Below the pieces are notes generated by a model. The model saw only the letters and a program-made list of their open reading frames with translations, made no database searches and was not told the origin of the DNA. This document shows, piece after piece, positions 54,273 to 63,263 of a stretch of 64,000 nucleotides of DNA; the stretch's first letter is position 1; each line of letters starts with the position of its first letter. Both the position numbers and the translations under genes were made by a program. The DNA lies in NCBI RefSeq assembly GCF_036670025.1, contig NZ_CP137640.1, forward strand, positions 4,126,001 to 4,190,000, given 5' to 3'. Source of the stretch: Bacillus_BD oryzisoli (GTDB lineage Bacteria; Bacillota; Bacilli; Bacillales; Cytobacillaceae).

Positions 54273-56552
54273 TCATTTGGAAGCATAAGAACCGTCCCCA
54301 TGCTTCCATTCCGTCGGAAGGAGCTGGTAGTAAGTTTTTTGTAGGAAGCGGTCGTCGATGAGGACGATTGTGCCGTGGTCCTTTTCTGAGCGGATGAGGC
54401 GCCCTCCTGCTTGGAGTACTTTGTTCATGCCTGGGTAGACATAGGCATAGTTGTAGCCGTTTTTTCCCTGTTCGTTAAAATAATCCTTGATCAAGTCCCG
54501 CTCAAAGCATAGCTGTGGCAAACCAACACCTACAACAACCACACCGTTTAAACGGTCGCCGACTAAATCGATCCCCTCTGAGAAAATCCCTCCGAGTACC
54601 GCAAAACCCAGCAAGGTTTCCTTTTGATTCGGCTGAAAAGCTTCCAAAAAAGCCTCTCTCTCCTCTTCCGTCATTCCTGTTGTTTGAATCAATGTTTTTG
54701 TCTCATCATCCTCCTGTTTAAACTGATCATAAACGGTAATTAAATACTGATAGGACGGGAAAAAGATTAAATAATTCCCTGGACGGCTTTGAAGCAAAGC
54801 CCTTAGGTTCGAAACGATTTCATCCTTTGTCCGTTCCCTGTCCCGGTAACGGGTGGACAACGATTTGATAAAGACATCAATCTGCTCGCTTGAAAATGGC
54901 GATGGAAGCGAAAGATGATAATCATCCTCTTTCCCGCCAAGAATATCCTGATAATACGGAAGAGGCGAAAGCGTTGCAGAGAAAAATACTTTGCTGCGAT
55001 ACCCTTTTCCCATTTTCTGAAGAGAATTAGCCGGATTCATGCAAAAAAGCTTGAGATGCAGGTCATTTTTCTCCTTTTCACCATAAATAACATAGGAATC
55101 ATCTAGGAGCTCGACAATTTTTAAAAAGTTTTTCACTTTGAAATACGCTTCCAAGAGATCTGGGGAAGCTTCTTTTTTCAGGACCGCCTCAGCTGTTTCC
55201 ACAAACTCAAAAAGCAGCAGCTGTAAGCTGTTGTCCAGCTCCTCCAAAACAAAATTTTGTTCAGGGGAGGTCTTTATCAAAGCGATAAACCAAGCATTTA
55301 TATTAGCAGCAAGTTGAAAAACAGCTGTGCCCTTATAGTCTCTTTTTAGCTGAAGAAAGGTCCTTTTATTTAATGAAGCGGAAAACATATCCCGGCCGCG
55401 GTCGACCAAATTATGTGACTCATCAATCAGTACGGCAGTCGATTTCTTTTGCTCCTCAAACAGCCGCTTTAATGAAACCCGAGGGTCAAAAATATAATTG
55501 TAATCACAGATAACGGCGTCTGCCTCATACGCCAGATCGATCGAAAACTCAAACGGGCACACCTTGTGCTTATGCGCATATTTCTCCAGTACTTCACGGG
55601 TTATCCCGTTTTCATGCCGAAGAATATCCAAAATGGCTTCATTGATTCGGTCATAATATCCATTTGCATACTCGCAATAATCCTTTTGGCATATCGTTTC
55701 ATCCTTGAAACAAACCTTATCCTTGGCTGTAATGGTAATAGTATGGAGACAAAGACCGCCGGCACGCATCCTTTCGAATGCCTCCTCTGCCGTTGTCCGC
55801 GTAATCGTTTTGGCCGTTAAGTAAAACAGCCTATTCAAAAGACCCTCTCCCATCGCTTTTACGACTGGAAAAAGGGTAGAAATCGTCTTACCAATTCCGG
55901 TCGGTGCCATCGCAAATAGGTTTTTTTCATCCTGGATGGTCTTATAGACAGCTCCCGCCAATTTTCGCTGCCCTGCCCGGTAGGTTTCAAATGGGAAAAT
56001 TAATTCTTTTATACTTTCATTACGATTCTGAAGATGTTCCTTTCGGAGCAAGGCATAAGGTGCGTACCCTTGAACCATTTCGGCGGCAAAACCTTCTAAT
56101 TCAGAATATGTGAACTTCTTTTTATAATATTGCTTAGCATCTGTTTCCACATGGACATACGTCAACTGCACAGTTATATCCGCTAATTCATGGTCCCTTG
56201 AATACATGTAAGCATACATTTTTGCCTGTGCCCAGTGAACGGGATAACCTTCTTCTGGAAGCTGGTCGAGCGGCTGTGAAAAAGACTTTATTTCATCTAT
56301 GATAATCTCATCATCACGAAACAAAAGGCCGTCACAGCGGCCATCAATGACGAATAGGAGAGGTTGAAAAGGAATTTCTGTCCGTAAATAAACTTCTTTC
56401 TGATCTGTCTCCTGATAGGTTTTTTGTATTTTTTGATGGATTCTCGTGCCTTCTACTAGAGTGGATTGAGAGAGAAAACGAGAATCAATGCTGCCGCCTT
56501 GGTACACATATTCCACAAGTGTCCGTACGGATATATGAACGTCATTTGACAT
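54273..56552 (-). CDS. PD-(D/E)XK nuclease and XPD/DinG-type helicase fusion
   Basis: A 759-residue fusion. Residues 1-165 form a RecB/Cas4-like nuclease: Asp74 (DGRCDGLL), Glu87-x-Lys89 (DEIKS) and the QxxxY motif at 109-113. Residues 185-759 form a superfamily 2 helicase: Walker A APTGIGKT at 216, four cysteines (CFKDETICQKDYC and KVCPFE) for an FeS cluster, DESH box LIDESHNLVDRGR, and the C-terminal AGGRLIRSEKDHG. Both active sites look intact. It is a single gene; a role in DNA repair is likely. The start is ATG after a GGTGA site. Confidence 0.88.
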   Translation of the reverse strand: MSNDVHISVRTLVEYVYQGGSIDSRFLSQSTLVEGTRIHQKIQKTYQETDQKEVYLRTEIPFQPLLFVIDGRCDGLLFRDDEIIIDEIKSFSQPLDQLPEEGYPVHWAQAKMYAYMYSRDHELADITVQLTYVHVETDAKQYYKKKFTYSELEGFAAEMVQGYAPYALLRKEHLQNRNESIKELIFPFETYRAGQRKLAGAVYKTIQDEKNLFAMAPTGIGKTISTLFPVVKAMGEGLLNRLFYLTAKTITRTTAEEAFERMRAGGLCLHTITITAKDKVCFKDETICQKDYCEYANGYYDRINEAILDILRHENGITREVLEKYAHKHKVCPFEFSIDLAYEADAVICDYNYIFDPRVSLKRLFEEQKKSTAVLIDESHNLVDRGRDMFSASLNKRTFLQLKRDYKGTAVFQLAANINAWFIALIKTSPEQNFVLEELDNSLQLLLFEFVETAEAVLKKEASPDLLEAYFKVKNFLKIVELLDDSYVIYGEKEKNDLHLKLFCMNPANSLQKMGKGYRSKVFFSATLSPLPYYQDILGGKEDDYHLSLPSPFSSEQIDVFIKSLSTRYRDRERTKDEIVSNLRALLQSRPGNYLIFFPSYQYLITVYDQFKQEDDETKTLIQTTGMTEEEREAFLEAFQPNQKETLLGFAVLGGIFSEGIDLVGDRLNGVVVVGVGLPQLCFERDLIKDYFNEQGKNGYNYAYVYPGMNKVLQAGGRLIRSEKDHGTIVLIDDRFLQKTYYQLLPTEWKHGDGSYASK

Positions 56553-57459
56553 GTTATCACCAGCTTGCTAAAAATAGGAATATACGTTTGCTTTAAGTAT
56601 ATCAGAAATTCATGCATGCTGGATAGCTTCAACTGCTAGACGATAAAGTAAGAGTCTGTCGCAATAAGTTGCAAATTCATGAAGTAAGTCATTACAATTA
56701 CTCAAAATAAATTGATTTTGAATCAAATCATTCAAATTTATTATTATAAGAGTTTCCTACCTTTCAGCATATTTTTCACTCATTCTAGGTGAACAAGATT
56801 TCAATCCATTTCTCTTGTTTCAAGTCCATTTCCTGAGATGTAAAAATGAGTATCCTTAGTAATCAAGGCTGTACTTTGTATTAGACGTTGGTTTTTGAAT
56901 ACCTTTATAAACTTTGATAGAATGGCTTTTCTTCATCGAAAAATAATTTTATACGATCCCTTACAAATAGTTTTCCTATTTGCTTAAGTTTTTTATGTCC
57001 CTTTGCATTCCCGCCTTTTTGAATACGTTCAATTTCTCCTAATAGTTTTTGTTCGCGTGTCATTTTATTCACTTCCTATCTATAATTTTCAGTGCATGTC
57101 TTGCTTACACTAATTGTATAAGCAAGAGTCGTGCCAAATTAAATTTTTAACTAAATATTTTTAATATTTCATCTATTGCCCGTGTTATTACTGTGGAATG
57201 TTATTATTTCTGTTTATTTTTAATAGATATTTTTTGAATCATTTTAATTATAAAAGATTACAATTGTTTATTTTTTAATACAGTAGTAAACTTCCTTTTA
57301 CAATTTTGATTTATCATCGTTCAAAAGAAAAAACTCTAGGCCACTATTTAACCAAGAGTATTTCTTATCAAAATAGGCTAAGTATTTTTCATTTTGGCAG
57401 AAAATATAGAAATGAATTTTTCCAAAACAATATAAATAATTCTCATTCATCAAACTATT
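56553..57459. other. long intergenic region with a gene relic
   Basis: Besides the carboxylase fragment at 56905-57063 I see only AT-rich DNA and a coding-like frame (TALITKDTHFYISGNGLETR) around 56800-56900, minus strand, without a start. Confidence 0.45.
56905..57063 (-). pseudogene. acyl-CoA carboxylase carboxyltransferase N-terminal fragment
   Basis: ATG with AGGAAG site, then 52 codons with IERIQKGGNAKGHKKLKQIG and GKLFVRDRIKLFFDEEKPFY, matching the first 50 residues of propionyl/methylcrotonyl-CoA carboxylase beta subunits (GKLFVRxRI). The frame stops and the rest of the 500-residue gene is missing. Confidence 0.7.
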
Positions 57460-58365
57460 TCATTCAGATAATGAATTTACTATCCCTTCAGAATCGTTTA
57501 CAAGTAATTTCAATAATTCTCTTAATGCAAAAGAATGATAAGCCCCTTTTTTTGTAATAATCCCTAGTCTCCATCGAAGAGTCGAATTTTCAATTGGGAT
57601 GATTTTAACATTACTATTATATTGTTTCTCAAAAATAATTTTTGGTAACAAGGTGATGCCAAGTTTTGATGAGACCAATTCAACGATCAAATCCCACTGT
57701 GAGCTTCGATAAGAAACTACCGGAGTAAATCCCCTTTGTTCACATGCTTGAATGACATAGTCATGCAAAGTAAAGCTATCAGAAAATAAGATGAACTTCT
57801 CATCTTTTAAATCTTCCAATGAAACAGATGATCTTTGGGCTAGTGGATGATCATTATAAAGAAATAAAACAAATTCATCTTCAAAAAACGGAAAAATATT
57901 AAATTTCTTCTGATTCGCTGGCATGACAATGAGACCAAGATCGATCGTTCCATCTTCTACTAGTTTCCCAACCGATTTTGCACCCAGTTCAACTAATTCC
58001 AAAGAAATCTTTGGATAATTTTCATGAAAACGCCTGGCAATGTCCGGAAAAAAAAGGATCCCAATTAATGGAGGTATTCCAATTTTTATTTCACCTGCCG
58101 TTATGTTCTTGAGCTCATCCAATAGGATCTCCAGTTCTGACAAGGTTGACAGCATTTTCTGCCCCTGCTGATAAACGATCTGCCCTGCATCAGTTAGCTG
58201 TAAATGTCTTGTTGAGCGATCAAATAGTTGTACATGAAGTTCCTCTTCTAATTTTTTTATTGCTTTGCTCAATGAAGGTTGTGACAAATAGGAATGCGCC
58301 GATGCTTTTGTAAAGCTTTTATGATTGGCAACCTCCATAAATGACTTAATGTCTCTTAATTCCAT
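57460..58365 (-). CDS. LysR-family regulator
   Basis: A 301-residue LysR regulator: winged helix at residues 1-65 (FTKASAHSYLSQPSLSKAIKKLEEEL) and a periplasmic-binding-like effector domain to the end (GIPPLIGILFFPDIA onward). It is divergent from scoA-scoB-citrate synthase and probably activates them with a ketoacid or CoA-linked signal. ATG start after GGGAG. Confidence 0.88.
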   Translation of the reverse strand: MELRDIKSFMEVANHKSFTKASAHSYLSQPSLSKAIKKLEEELHVQLFDRSTRHLQLTDAGQIVYQQGQKMLSTLSELEILLDELKNITAGEIKIGIPPLIGILFFPDIARRFHENYPKISLELVELGAKSVGKLVEDGTIDLGLIVMPANQKKFNIFPFFEDEFVLFLYNDHPLAQRSSVSLEDLKDEKFILFSDSFTLHDYVIQACEQRGFTPVVSYRSSQWDLIVELVSSKLGITLLPKIIFEKQYNSNVKIIPIENSTLRWRLGIITKKGAYHSFALRELLKLLVNDSEGIVNSLSE

Positions 58366-58461
58366 TCTAGCACTCCCTTATTTATTCTTTTCTTTCATAA
58401 TATATATTCCTTATATGTATTTTACTTATAGAAATTAGAAATGTAAAATCAGATTAAAGTT

Positions 58462-58481
58462 AATTCTAAATTTTCAGAATT
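58462..58481. promoter_or_regulatory. possible LysR site before scoA
   Basis: AATTCT / AGAATT with 8-bp spacing, 17 bp before the scoA start. It fits the T-N11-A rule loosely; low confidence. Confidence 0.35.
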
Positions 58482-58497
58482 ATAGGGAGGCAGTTCA

Positions 58498-59199
58498 ATG
58501 AGAAAAGAAAAAGTGATGAATTCCTTTACGGAAGCGATTTCAGACATTAAGGATGGAGCAACGATCGTTGTTGGTGGTTTTGGCCTATCGGGTATTCCTG
58601 AGTATTCAATTCAGGCAATTAGAGAAAAAGGCATTAAGGATTTAACCGTTGTAAGCAATAATTGCGGAGTCGATGATTGGGGACTTGGACTATTATTAGC
58701 CAATAAACAAATTAAGAAAATGGTGTCATCCTATGTTGGGGAAAACAAAATATTTGAACAACAGTATTTAAGCGGAGAATTAGAAGTAGAACTAGTCCCA
58801 CAAGGTACACTTGCCGAGCGAATTCGTGCAGGGGGAGCTGGAATTCCTGGTTTCTATACCCCTACCGGAGTAGGCACTCCTATTGCAGAAGGGAAGGAAC
58901 ATAAGGAATTTAATGGACGTACCTTTATTTTAGAACATGGAATTACCGGAGATTTTGCTTTGGTAAAAGCATGGAAGGCAGACCCTCTTGGAAATCTTGT
59001 TTTTAGAAAAACAGCCCGTAATTTTAACCCTCTTGCAGCTGCAGCTGGTAAGATCACGATTGCGGAAGTTGAAGAAATCGTGGAAATAGGAGAATTGGAT
59101 CCGGATGAAATTCATACGCCGGGAATATATGTACAACGGGTATTATTGGGAACGAACTATCAGAAAAAAATTGAGAAGCTAACCGTTGCGAAAGCCTAA
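58498..59199 (+). CDS. scoA: succinyl-CoA:3-ketoacid CoA-transferase subunit A
   Basis: A 233-residue alpha subunit of SCOT, which moves CoA from succinyl-CoA to acetoacetate. Close match to B. subtilis ScoA: VVGGFGLSGIPE, TVVSNNCGVDDWGLGLLL, PQGTLAERIRAGGAGIPGF and FRKTARNFNPLAAAA. ATG is 7 nt after GGGAGG. The first of three co-directional genes. Confidence 0.96.
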   Translation: MRKEKVMNSFTEAISDIKDGATIVVGGFGLSGIPEYSIQAIREKGIKDLTVVSNNCGVDDWGLGLLLANKQIKKMVSSYVGENKIFEQQYLSGELEVELVPQGTLAERIRAGGAGIPGFYTPTGVGTPIAEGKEHKEFNGRTFILEHGITGDFALVKAWKADPLGNLVFRKTARNFNPLAAAAGKITIAEVEEIVEIGELDPDEIHTPGIYVQRVLLGTNYQKKIEKLTVAKA

Positions 59200-59226
59200 A
59201 TTATAAAAGAAATGGAGTGTTCAAAA

Positions 59227-59880
59227 ATGAATGAAAGTCGTCAAATAATTGTAAAAAGAGCGGTTCAAGAAATTAAGGATGGGATGAATGTTAATTTAGG
59301 AATTGGCATTCCAACGTTGATTGCAAATGAAATACCAAGTGATCTTCATGTATTGCTTCAATCAGAAAACGGGCTTCTTGGTATCGGTCCCTATCCAGTA
59401 GCCGGAAAAGAGGATCCAGATTTAATTAATGCTGGAAAAGAGACCATTACGGCCGTTCCGGGTTCATCATTTTTTGACAGCGCTGAGTCATTTGCTATGA
59501 TTCGCGGTGGTCATATCGATCTTGCTATTCTTGGAGGGATGGAGGTATCTGAACATGGGGACTTAGCAAACTGGATGATTCCCGGAAAAATGGTGAAGGG
59601 CATGGGAGGCGCTATGGACCTTGTGAATGGAGCCAAACGTGTAGTCGTTATTATGGAGCATGTCAACAAACATGGAGAATCGAAAATTAAAAAGGAATGT
59701 ACACTGCCATTGACTGGAAAGCAAGTAGTGCACCGGTTAATTACTGACCTAGCTGTTTTTGACTTTACACCAGAGGGAATGGTTCTTGTCGAAACACAAT
59801 GCAATGTTACTGTACAAGAAATAAAAGAGAAAACTGAAGCAAGCTTTCAAGTATCAGCTAATCTTACAGCTGCAATTTAA
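59227..59880 (+). CDS. scoB: succinyl-CoA:3-ketoacid CoA-transferase subunit B
   Basis: A 217-residue beta subunit of SCOT; catalytic Glu47 lies in LLQSENGLLGIGP, which forms the glutamyl-CoA intermediate. Other blocks: NLGIGIPTLIANE and SFAMIRGGHIDLAILGGMEV. ATG at 59227 after TGGAG; the earlier ATG would place the site inside. It lies 27 bp after scoA. Confidence 0.96.
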   Translation: MNESRQIIVKRAVQEIKDGMNVNLGIGIPTLIANEIPSDLHVLLQSENGLLGIGPYPVAGKEDPDLINAGKETITAVPGSSFFDSAESFAMIRGGHIDLAILGGMEVSEHGDLANWMIPGKMVKGMGGAMDLVNGAKRVVVIMEHVNKHGESKIKKECTLPLTGKQVVHRLITDLAVFDFTPEGMVLVETQCNVTVQEIKEKTEASFQVSANLTAAI

Positions 59881-59918
59881 TCGATTTATAAATTTCTTAA
59901 AAAATAGGAGTGATGATC

Positions 59919-61028
59919 ATGACTACTTCTGGACTAGAAGGCATTACAGCAACTCAATCTGCTATTAGTTCAATTATTGATGACACTTTAACATACAGAG
60001 GAATTATTATTGATGAATTAGCGGAACAAGCAAGCTTTGAGGAAGTTTTGTATTTACTATTGAATGGTACACTTCCGAAGACTGAATCTTTAGCTCAGCT
60101 AAAAAAGGAGCTTGTTCAATATGGGACTTTACAGGATGAAATTGTTTTATTATTGAAGTCTTTCCCAAAAAGCGCCAAGCCTATGGACATGCTTAGAACA
60201 GCAGTGTCTGCCTTATCCTTGTTAGATACAGAAGCGAAGGAGATTTCTTGGGAGAATAATCAAAAAAGGGGTCTGAAAATTCAGGCCCAAATCGCAACAA
60301 TTGTCGCCGCTATCCAAAGAGTTCGAGAAGGAAAGGAAATCCTCTTTCCTAAACAAGAGTATAGCTTTGCACAAAATTTCCTATATATGTTAAAAGGTGA
60401 AGTTCCTGATCAAATAGCAATTGAAGCGTTTAATAAAGCATTGATTTTGCATGCAGATCATGAATTAAATGCATCAACCTTCTCTGCCCGGGTTACTGTT
60501 GCAACACTTGCTGATATTTATGCAGGAATCGTTTCAGCTATTGGAACGTTAAGTGGTCCTCTTCATGGGGGAGCAAATGAAGCTGTTATGGAAATGCTTG
60601 AAGAAATCGGTGATATTCATCATATCAGGCCTTATATTTATCAAGCTTTATCAGAAAAGAGGAAAATAATGGGGTTTGGTCATCGAGTTTATAAAAAGGG
60701 AGATCCTCGTGCTAAACATTTGAAAGCTATGTCTGAAAAGCTCGCTCATATAACAGGAGAAAGAAAGCTATATGAGATGTCTACCATAATAGAGGAAATC
60801 ATTACAAGAGAAAAAGGATTGTTACCTAACGTTGATTTCTACTCAGCTTCTGTATATAACAGCTTAGGTATCAGTAAAGAATTATTTACGCCCATCTTTG
60901 CCGTTAGCCGTACTTCCGGATGGATATCCCACATATTAGAACAATATGAGAATAATCGTCTAATTCGTCCTCGAGCAGAATATGTCGGACCTAGTAAGAT
61001 GAGTTATATACCTTTAGATATTAGGTAA
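59919..61028 (+). CDS. citrate/2-methylcitrate synthase
   Basis: A 369-residue type I (short, Gram-positive) citrate synthase. Active-site residues: His in LHADHELNAST, His in GPLHGGANE, Asp in NVDFYSASVY, Arg in HRVYK. It may be a citrate synthase or 2-methylcitrate synthase (MmgD-like); I cannot decide. ATG is 8 nt after AGGAG. In one unit with scoAB it could consume acetyl-CoA or propionyl-CoA released from ketoacid breakdown. Confidence 0.9.
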   Translation: MTTSGLEGITATQSAISSIIDDTLTYRGIIIDELAEQASFEEVLYLLLNGTLPKTESLAQLKKELVQYGTLQDEIVLLLKSFPKSAKPMDMLRTAVSALSLLDTEAKEISWENNQKRGLKIQAQIATIVAAIQRVREGKEILFPKQEYSFAQNFLYMLKGEVPDQIAIEAFNKALILHADHELNASTFSARVTVATLADIYAGIVSAIGTLSGPLHGGANEAVMEMLEEIGDIHHIRPYIYQALSEKRKIMGFGHRVYKKGDPRAKHLKAMSEKLAHITGERKLYEMSTIIEEIITREKGLLPNVDFYSASVYNSLGISKELFTPIFAVSRTSGWISHILEQYENNRLIRPRAEYVGPSKMSYIPLDIR

Positions 61029-61109
61029 ACTCATAACATCATGAGCTACTTATAAATACTTAAATTGTAATTAAATCACTTAAGAGTATCATAAGGAGGA
61101 GTTTAATAG

Positions 61110-61286
61110 ATGTTAATGAACACTAATGTTTTAAAGGATACGATTGATCAAATGAAAAAGGATTTAATCCGAATTGCAGCTAAAAATGGCATAAATAGTC
61201 TTGACACCCTTTATTTTAGTCAGAAATTAGATAAACTCATCGTTATTTATCAAAATTGTTCTTTTCGAAAGAGATACGATCATTAA
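61110..61286 (+). CDS. Spo0E-like aspartyl-phosphate phosphatase
   Basis: A 58-residue helical-hairpin protein with the Spo0E family signature SQKLD (Ser37-Gln-Lys-Leu-Asp41) followed by KLIVIYQN. Such proteins dephosphorylate Spo0A~P and delay sporulation. A ribosome site AGGAGGA precedes the ATG by 9 nt. It is 80 bp past the citrate synthase. Confidence 0.8.
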   Translation: MLMNTNVLKDTIDQMKKDLIRIAAKNGINSLDTLYFSQKLDKLIVIYQNCSFRKRYDH

Positions 61287-61359
61287 AGAACTTTACTCTT
61301 GTATACAATTAAAAAATCCTTTCTTGATAAATAAATTAAGTAGGAATGGTGAAATTAAA

Positions 61360-61497
61360 ATGAATAAACCAAAAAAACGTTCCTTTGCGGAGCTTGTTAA
61401 AGAAAACAAACTTGAATTATTGCGTAATCCAGAAGCAATTGAAAAAATCGAAGAAAGACTAGAAAAAAAACATTTAATAAAGCAGAAAAGCATCTAG
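61360..61497 (+). CDS. FbpB-like small basic protein
   Basis: A 45-residue basic protein: MNKPKKRSFAELVKENK, LLRNPEAIEKIEERLEKKHL. This is the pattern of Fur-regulated basic protein FbpB (YdbN), a helper of the sRNA FsrA in iron sparing. ATG after AGGAATGG. A weak Fur-like TTGATAAATAAATTAAG lies at 61323-61339. Confidence 0.7.
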   Translation: MNKPKKRSFAELVKENKLELLRNPEAIEKIEERLEKKHLIKQKSI

Positions 61498-62364
61498 CAT
61501 TCTTTCTGATACTTTATATGAGGGGGTATGGAATGGAGTATTTTTTACAATCTAGTATTTAACTATCCCTCATTAAAAGTTTGATGCTCGAGGTGGAAAT
61601 TTAATAGATAACCCAAAAAAGACATTAAAAATTCTTCTCCAATTATAATAAAAGGAAATGTTTAACAATTACAATTAAAGTTAAGGGAGATTAGGAGTAG
61701 CGTCACATGCCCATCAATTTAACTAAAAAAGTTTCCCAAAAATTAACAAACGTTATTCTTTCAGTAAAATACTCGAAAAGGATGACGTTTTTTCATGGTT
61801 CTTTCGTTTTTCTGATGAACGACACGAAACTAATTTAACAAGCCTTTTGTTACAGTCGGAAATAGACGAGCTCATCAAATGTATCAAGAACTAAAGATAA
61901 ACATTTAATTCCCTTCAAAGCTTTTCCTTCCCAAGTTCTTTCAACAATTCCCTTCCTATCGTCTTTGTTAGATAATTCAATTTCATTGTATGTTACTTGC
62001 TTACGCAAAATATCCTTAGCATGTGCCTGATGGAATGAATTACAAATTGATCAAAAAGCCAATGCGACTCTTTTGTCCGCCGGAAAGCTTATTGGCACGC
62101 GTTCTAGCCTTAAATATTAATCCTGAGACTGGCATCCTTTCAACCTTAGTAAGCCCAACTTTGTACACTTACTGGAATAGATTCCATTGTTTGTTATATA
62201 AAGCATAAAAGATATATACAAACATTCGATATCAAAAAAAAGCAGCGGTACGGTTCGATTGCAACCATCCCCCTGCTTATAACATCGGATTTTACAGTCC
62301 CTATATTTTGAGTGGTGCTTCATGCCTCTTGTATGAGTTTGAAACTTCCTTCATTCAAATAATG
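61498..62364. other. intergenic region, coding debris
   Basis: At 61727-61894 (plus) a 56-codon frame without start contains FSKILEKDDVFSWFFRFSDE and ends LLQSEIDELIKCIKN; at 61915-61986 (minus) a 23-codon frame. Neither is recognised. No other structure was found. Confidence 0.4.
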
Positions 62365-63144
62365 TTACCTGCCCACAAAATTCGGCTTTCTATTTTCAAG
62401 ACGCGCAGCCATTCCCTCTTTGCAATCCCGTGTTGCGAAGGCGCCATCATAACAAGTTGCCTCTATCGTTAAAGCGGATTCAAGATCCACATTTGCGCCT
62501 GTATTAACGGCTAATTTCATCATTCTTAATGCAACAGGTGCTTTTTCCACAAGCTTTCCAGCCCATTCTTTTGCCGTTGCTAACAGTTCATTTTGGGCAA
62601 CGACTCTATTGACAATTTGCAGCTGATACGCACGCTCGGCATCAATCTTTTCACCAAAATACAATAATTCTTTAGCAATGCCTTGTCCAACCACTTTTTG
62701 GATTCGCTGTGTACCACCGCCACCAGGAATCACGCCTAAATTAATTTCAGTAAAAGCAAACTGCGCGTTTTCAGAAGCAATACGCATATCACAGCATAAA
62801 GCCAGTTCAAAGCCGCCTCCGCGTGTTTCTCCGTTAATGGCTGCAATCACAGGCTTTCTAATGTTTTCAATTTTAGAAAAAGAAATTCTTGTAATTTGTG
62901 TTAAATCCATCATTCCGACTGTATCCAAATCGGCCATTTCATAGATATCAGCTCCAGCAACAAATGCCTCTTCACCAGCCCCGGTAATCACAATAGCCTG
63001 TACCTCATCATTGACTTCCAATTCGCTCATTAATTGTGTTAATTCCAAGTAAACTTCTGTATTTAATTGATTGCCAGGTCCGTTGCTGATCGTTACAACC
63101 GCTACTTTATTTTCCACTTCTACAAGTAAATTTTTATAATTCAT
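62365..63144 (-). CDS. enoyl-CoA hydratase/isomerase
   Basis: A 259-residue crotonase-fold enzyme. The oxyanion hole blocks GAGEEAFVAGADI and GETRGGGFELAL, and FTEINLGVIPGGGGTQR supply both catalytic Glu residues (GGGFEL and FTEI). It should hydrate 2-enoyl-CoAs in fatty or branched-chain acid breakdown. ATG after GGAGG. It is divergent from the MocR regulator. Confidence 0.92.
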   Translation of the reverse strand: MNYKNLLVEVENKVAVVTISNGPGNQLNTEVYLELTQLMSELEVNDEVQAIVITGAGEEAFVAGADIYEMADLDTVGMMDLTQITRISFSKIENIRKPVIAAINGETRGGGFELALCCDMRIASENAQFAFTEINLGVIPGGGGTQRIQKVVGQGIAKELLYFGEKIDAERAYQLQIVNRVVAQNELLATAKEWAGKLVEKAPVALRMMKLAVNTGANVDLESALTIEATCYDGAFATRDCKEGMAARLENRKPNFVGR

Positions 63145-63263
63145 GATCCATCCTCCTATGTAACTTTAAAAATAGATTTCTATTATAAAGGTATAGTATG
63201 ATAGAAATTGACATTTAAAAAGGTACAATTTTTAAAAAATTAACATGTCAAAGGTGAAATAGA

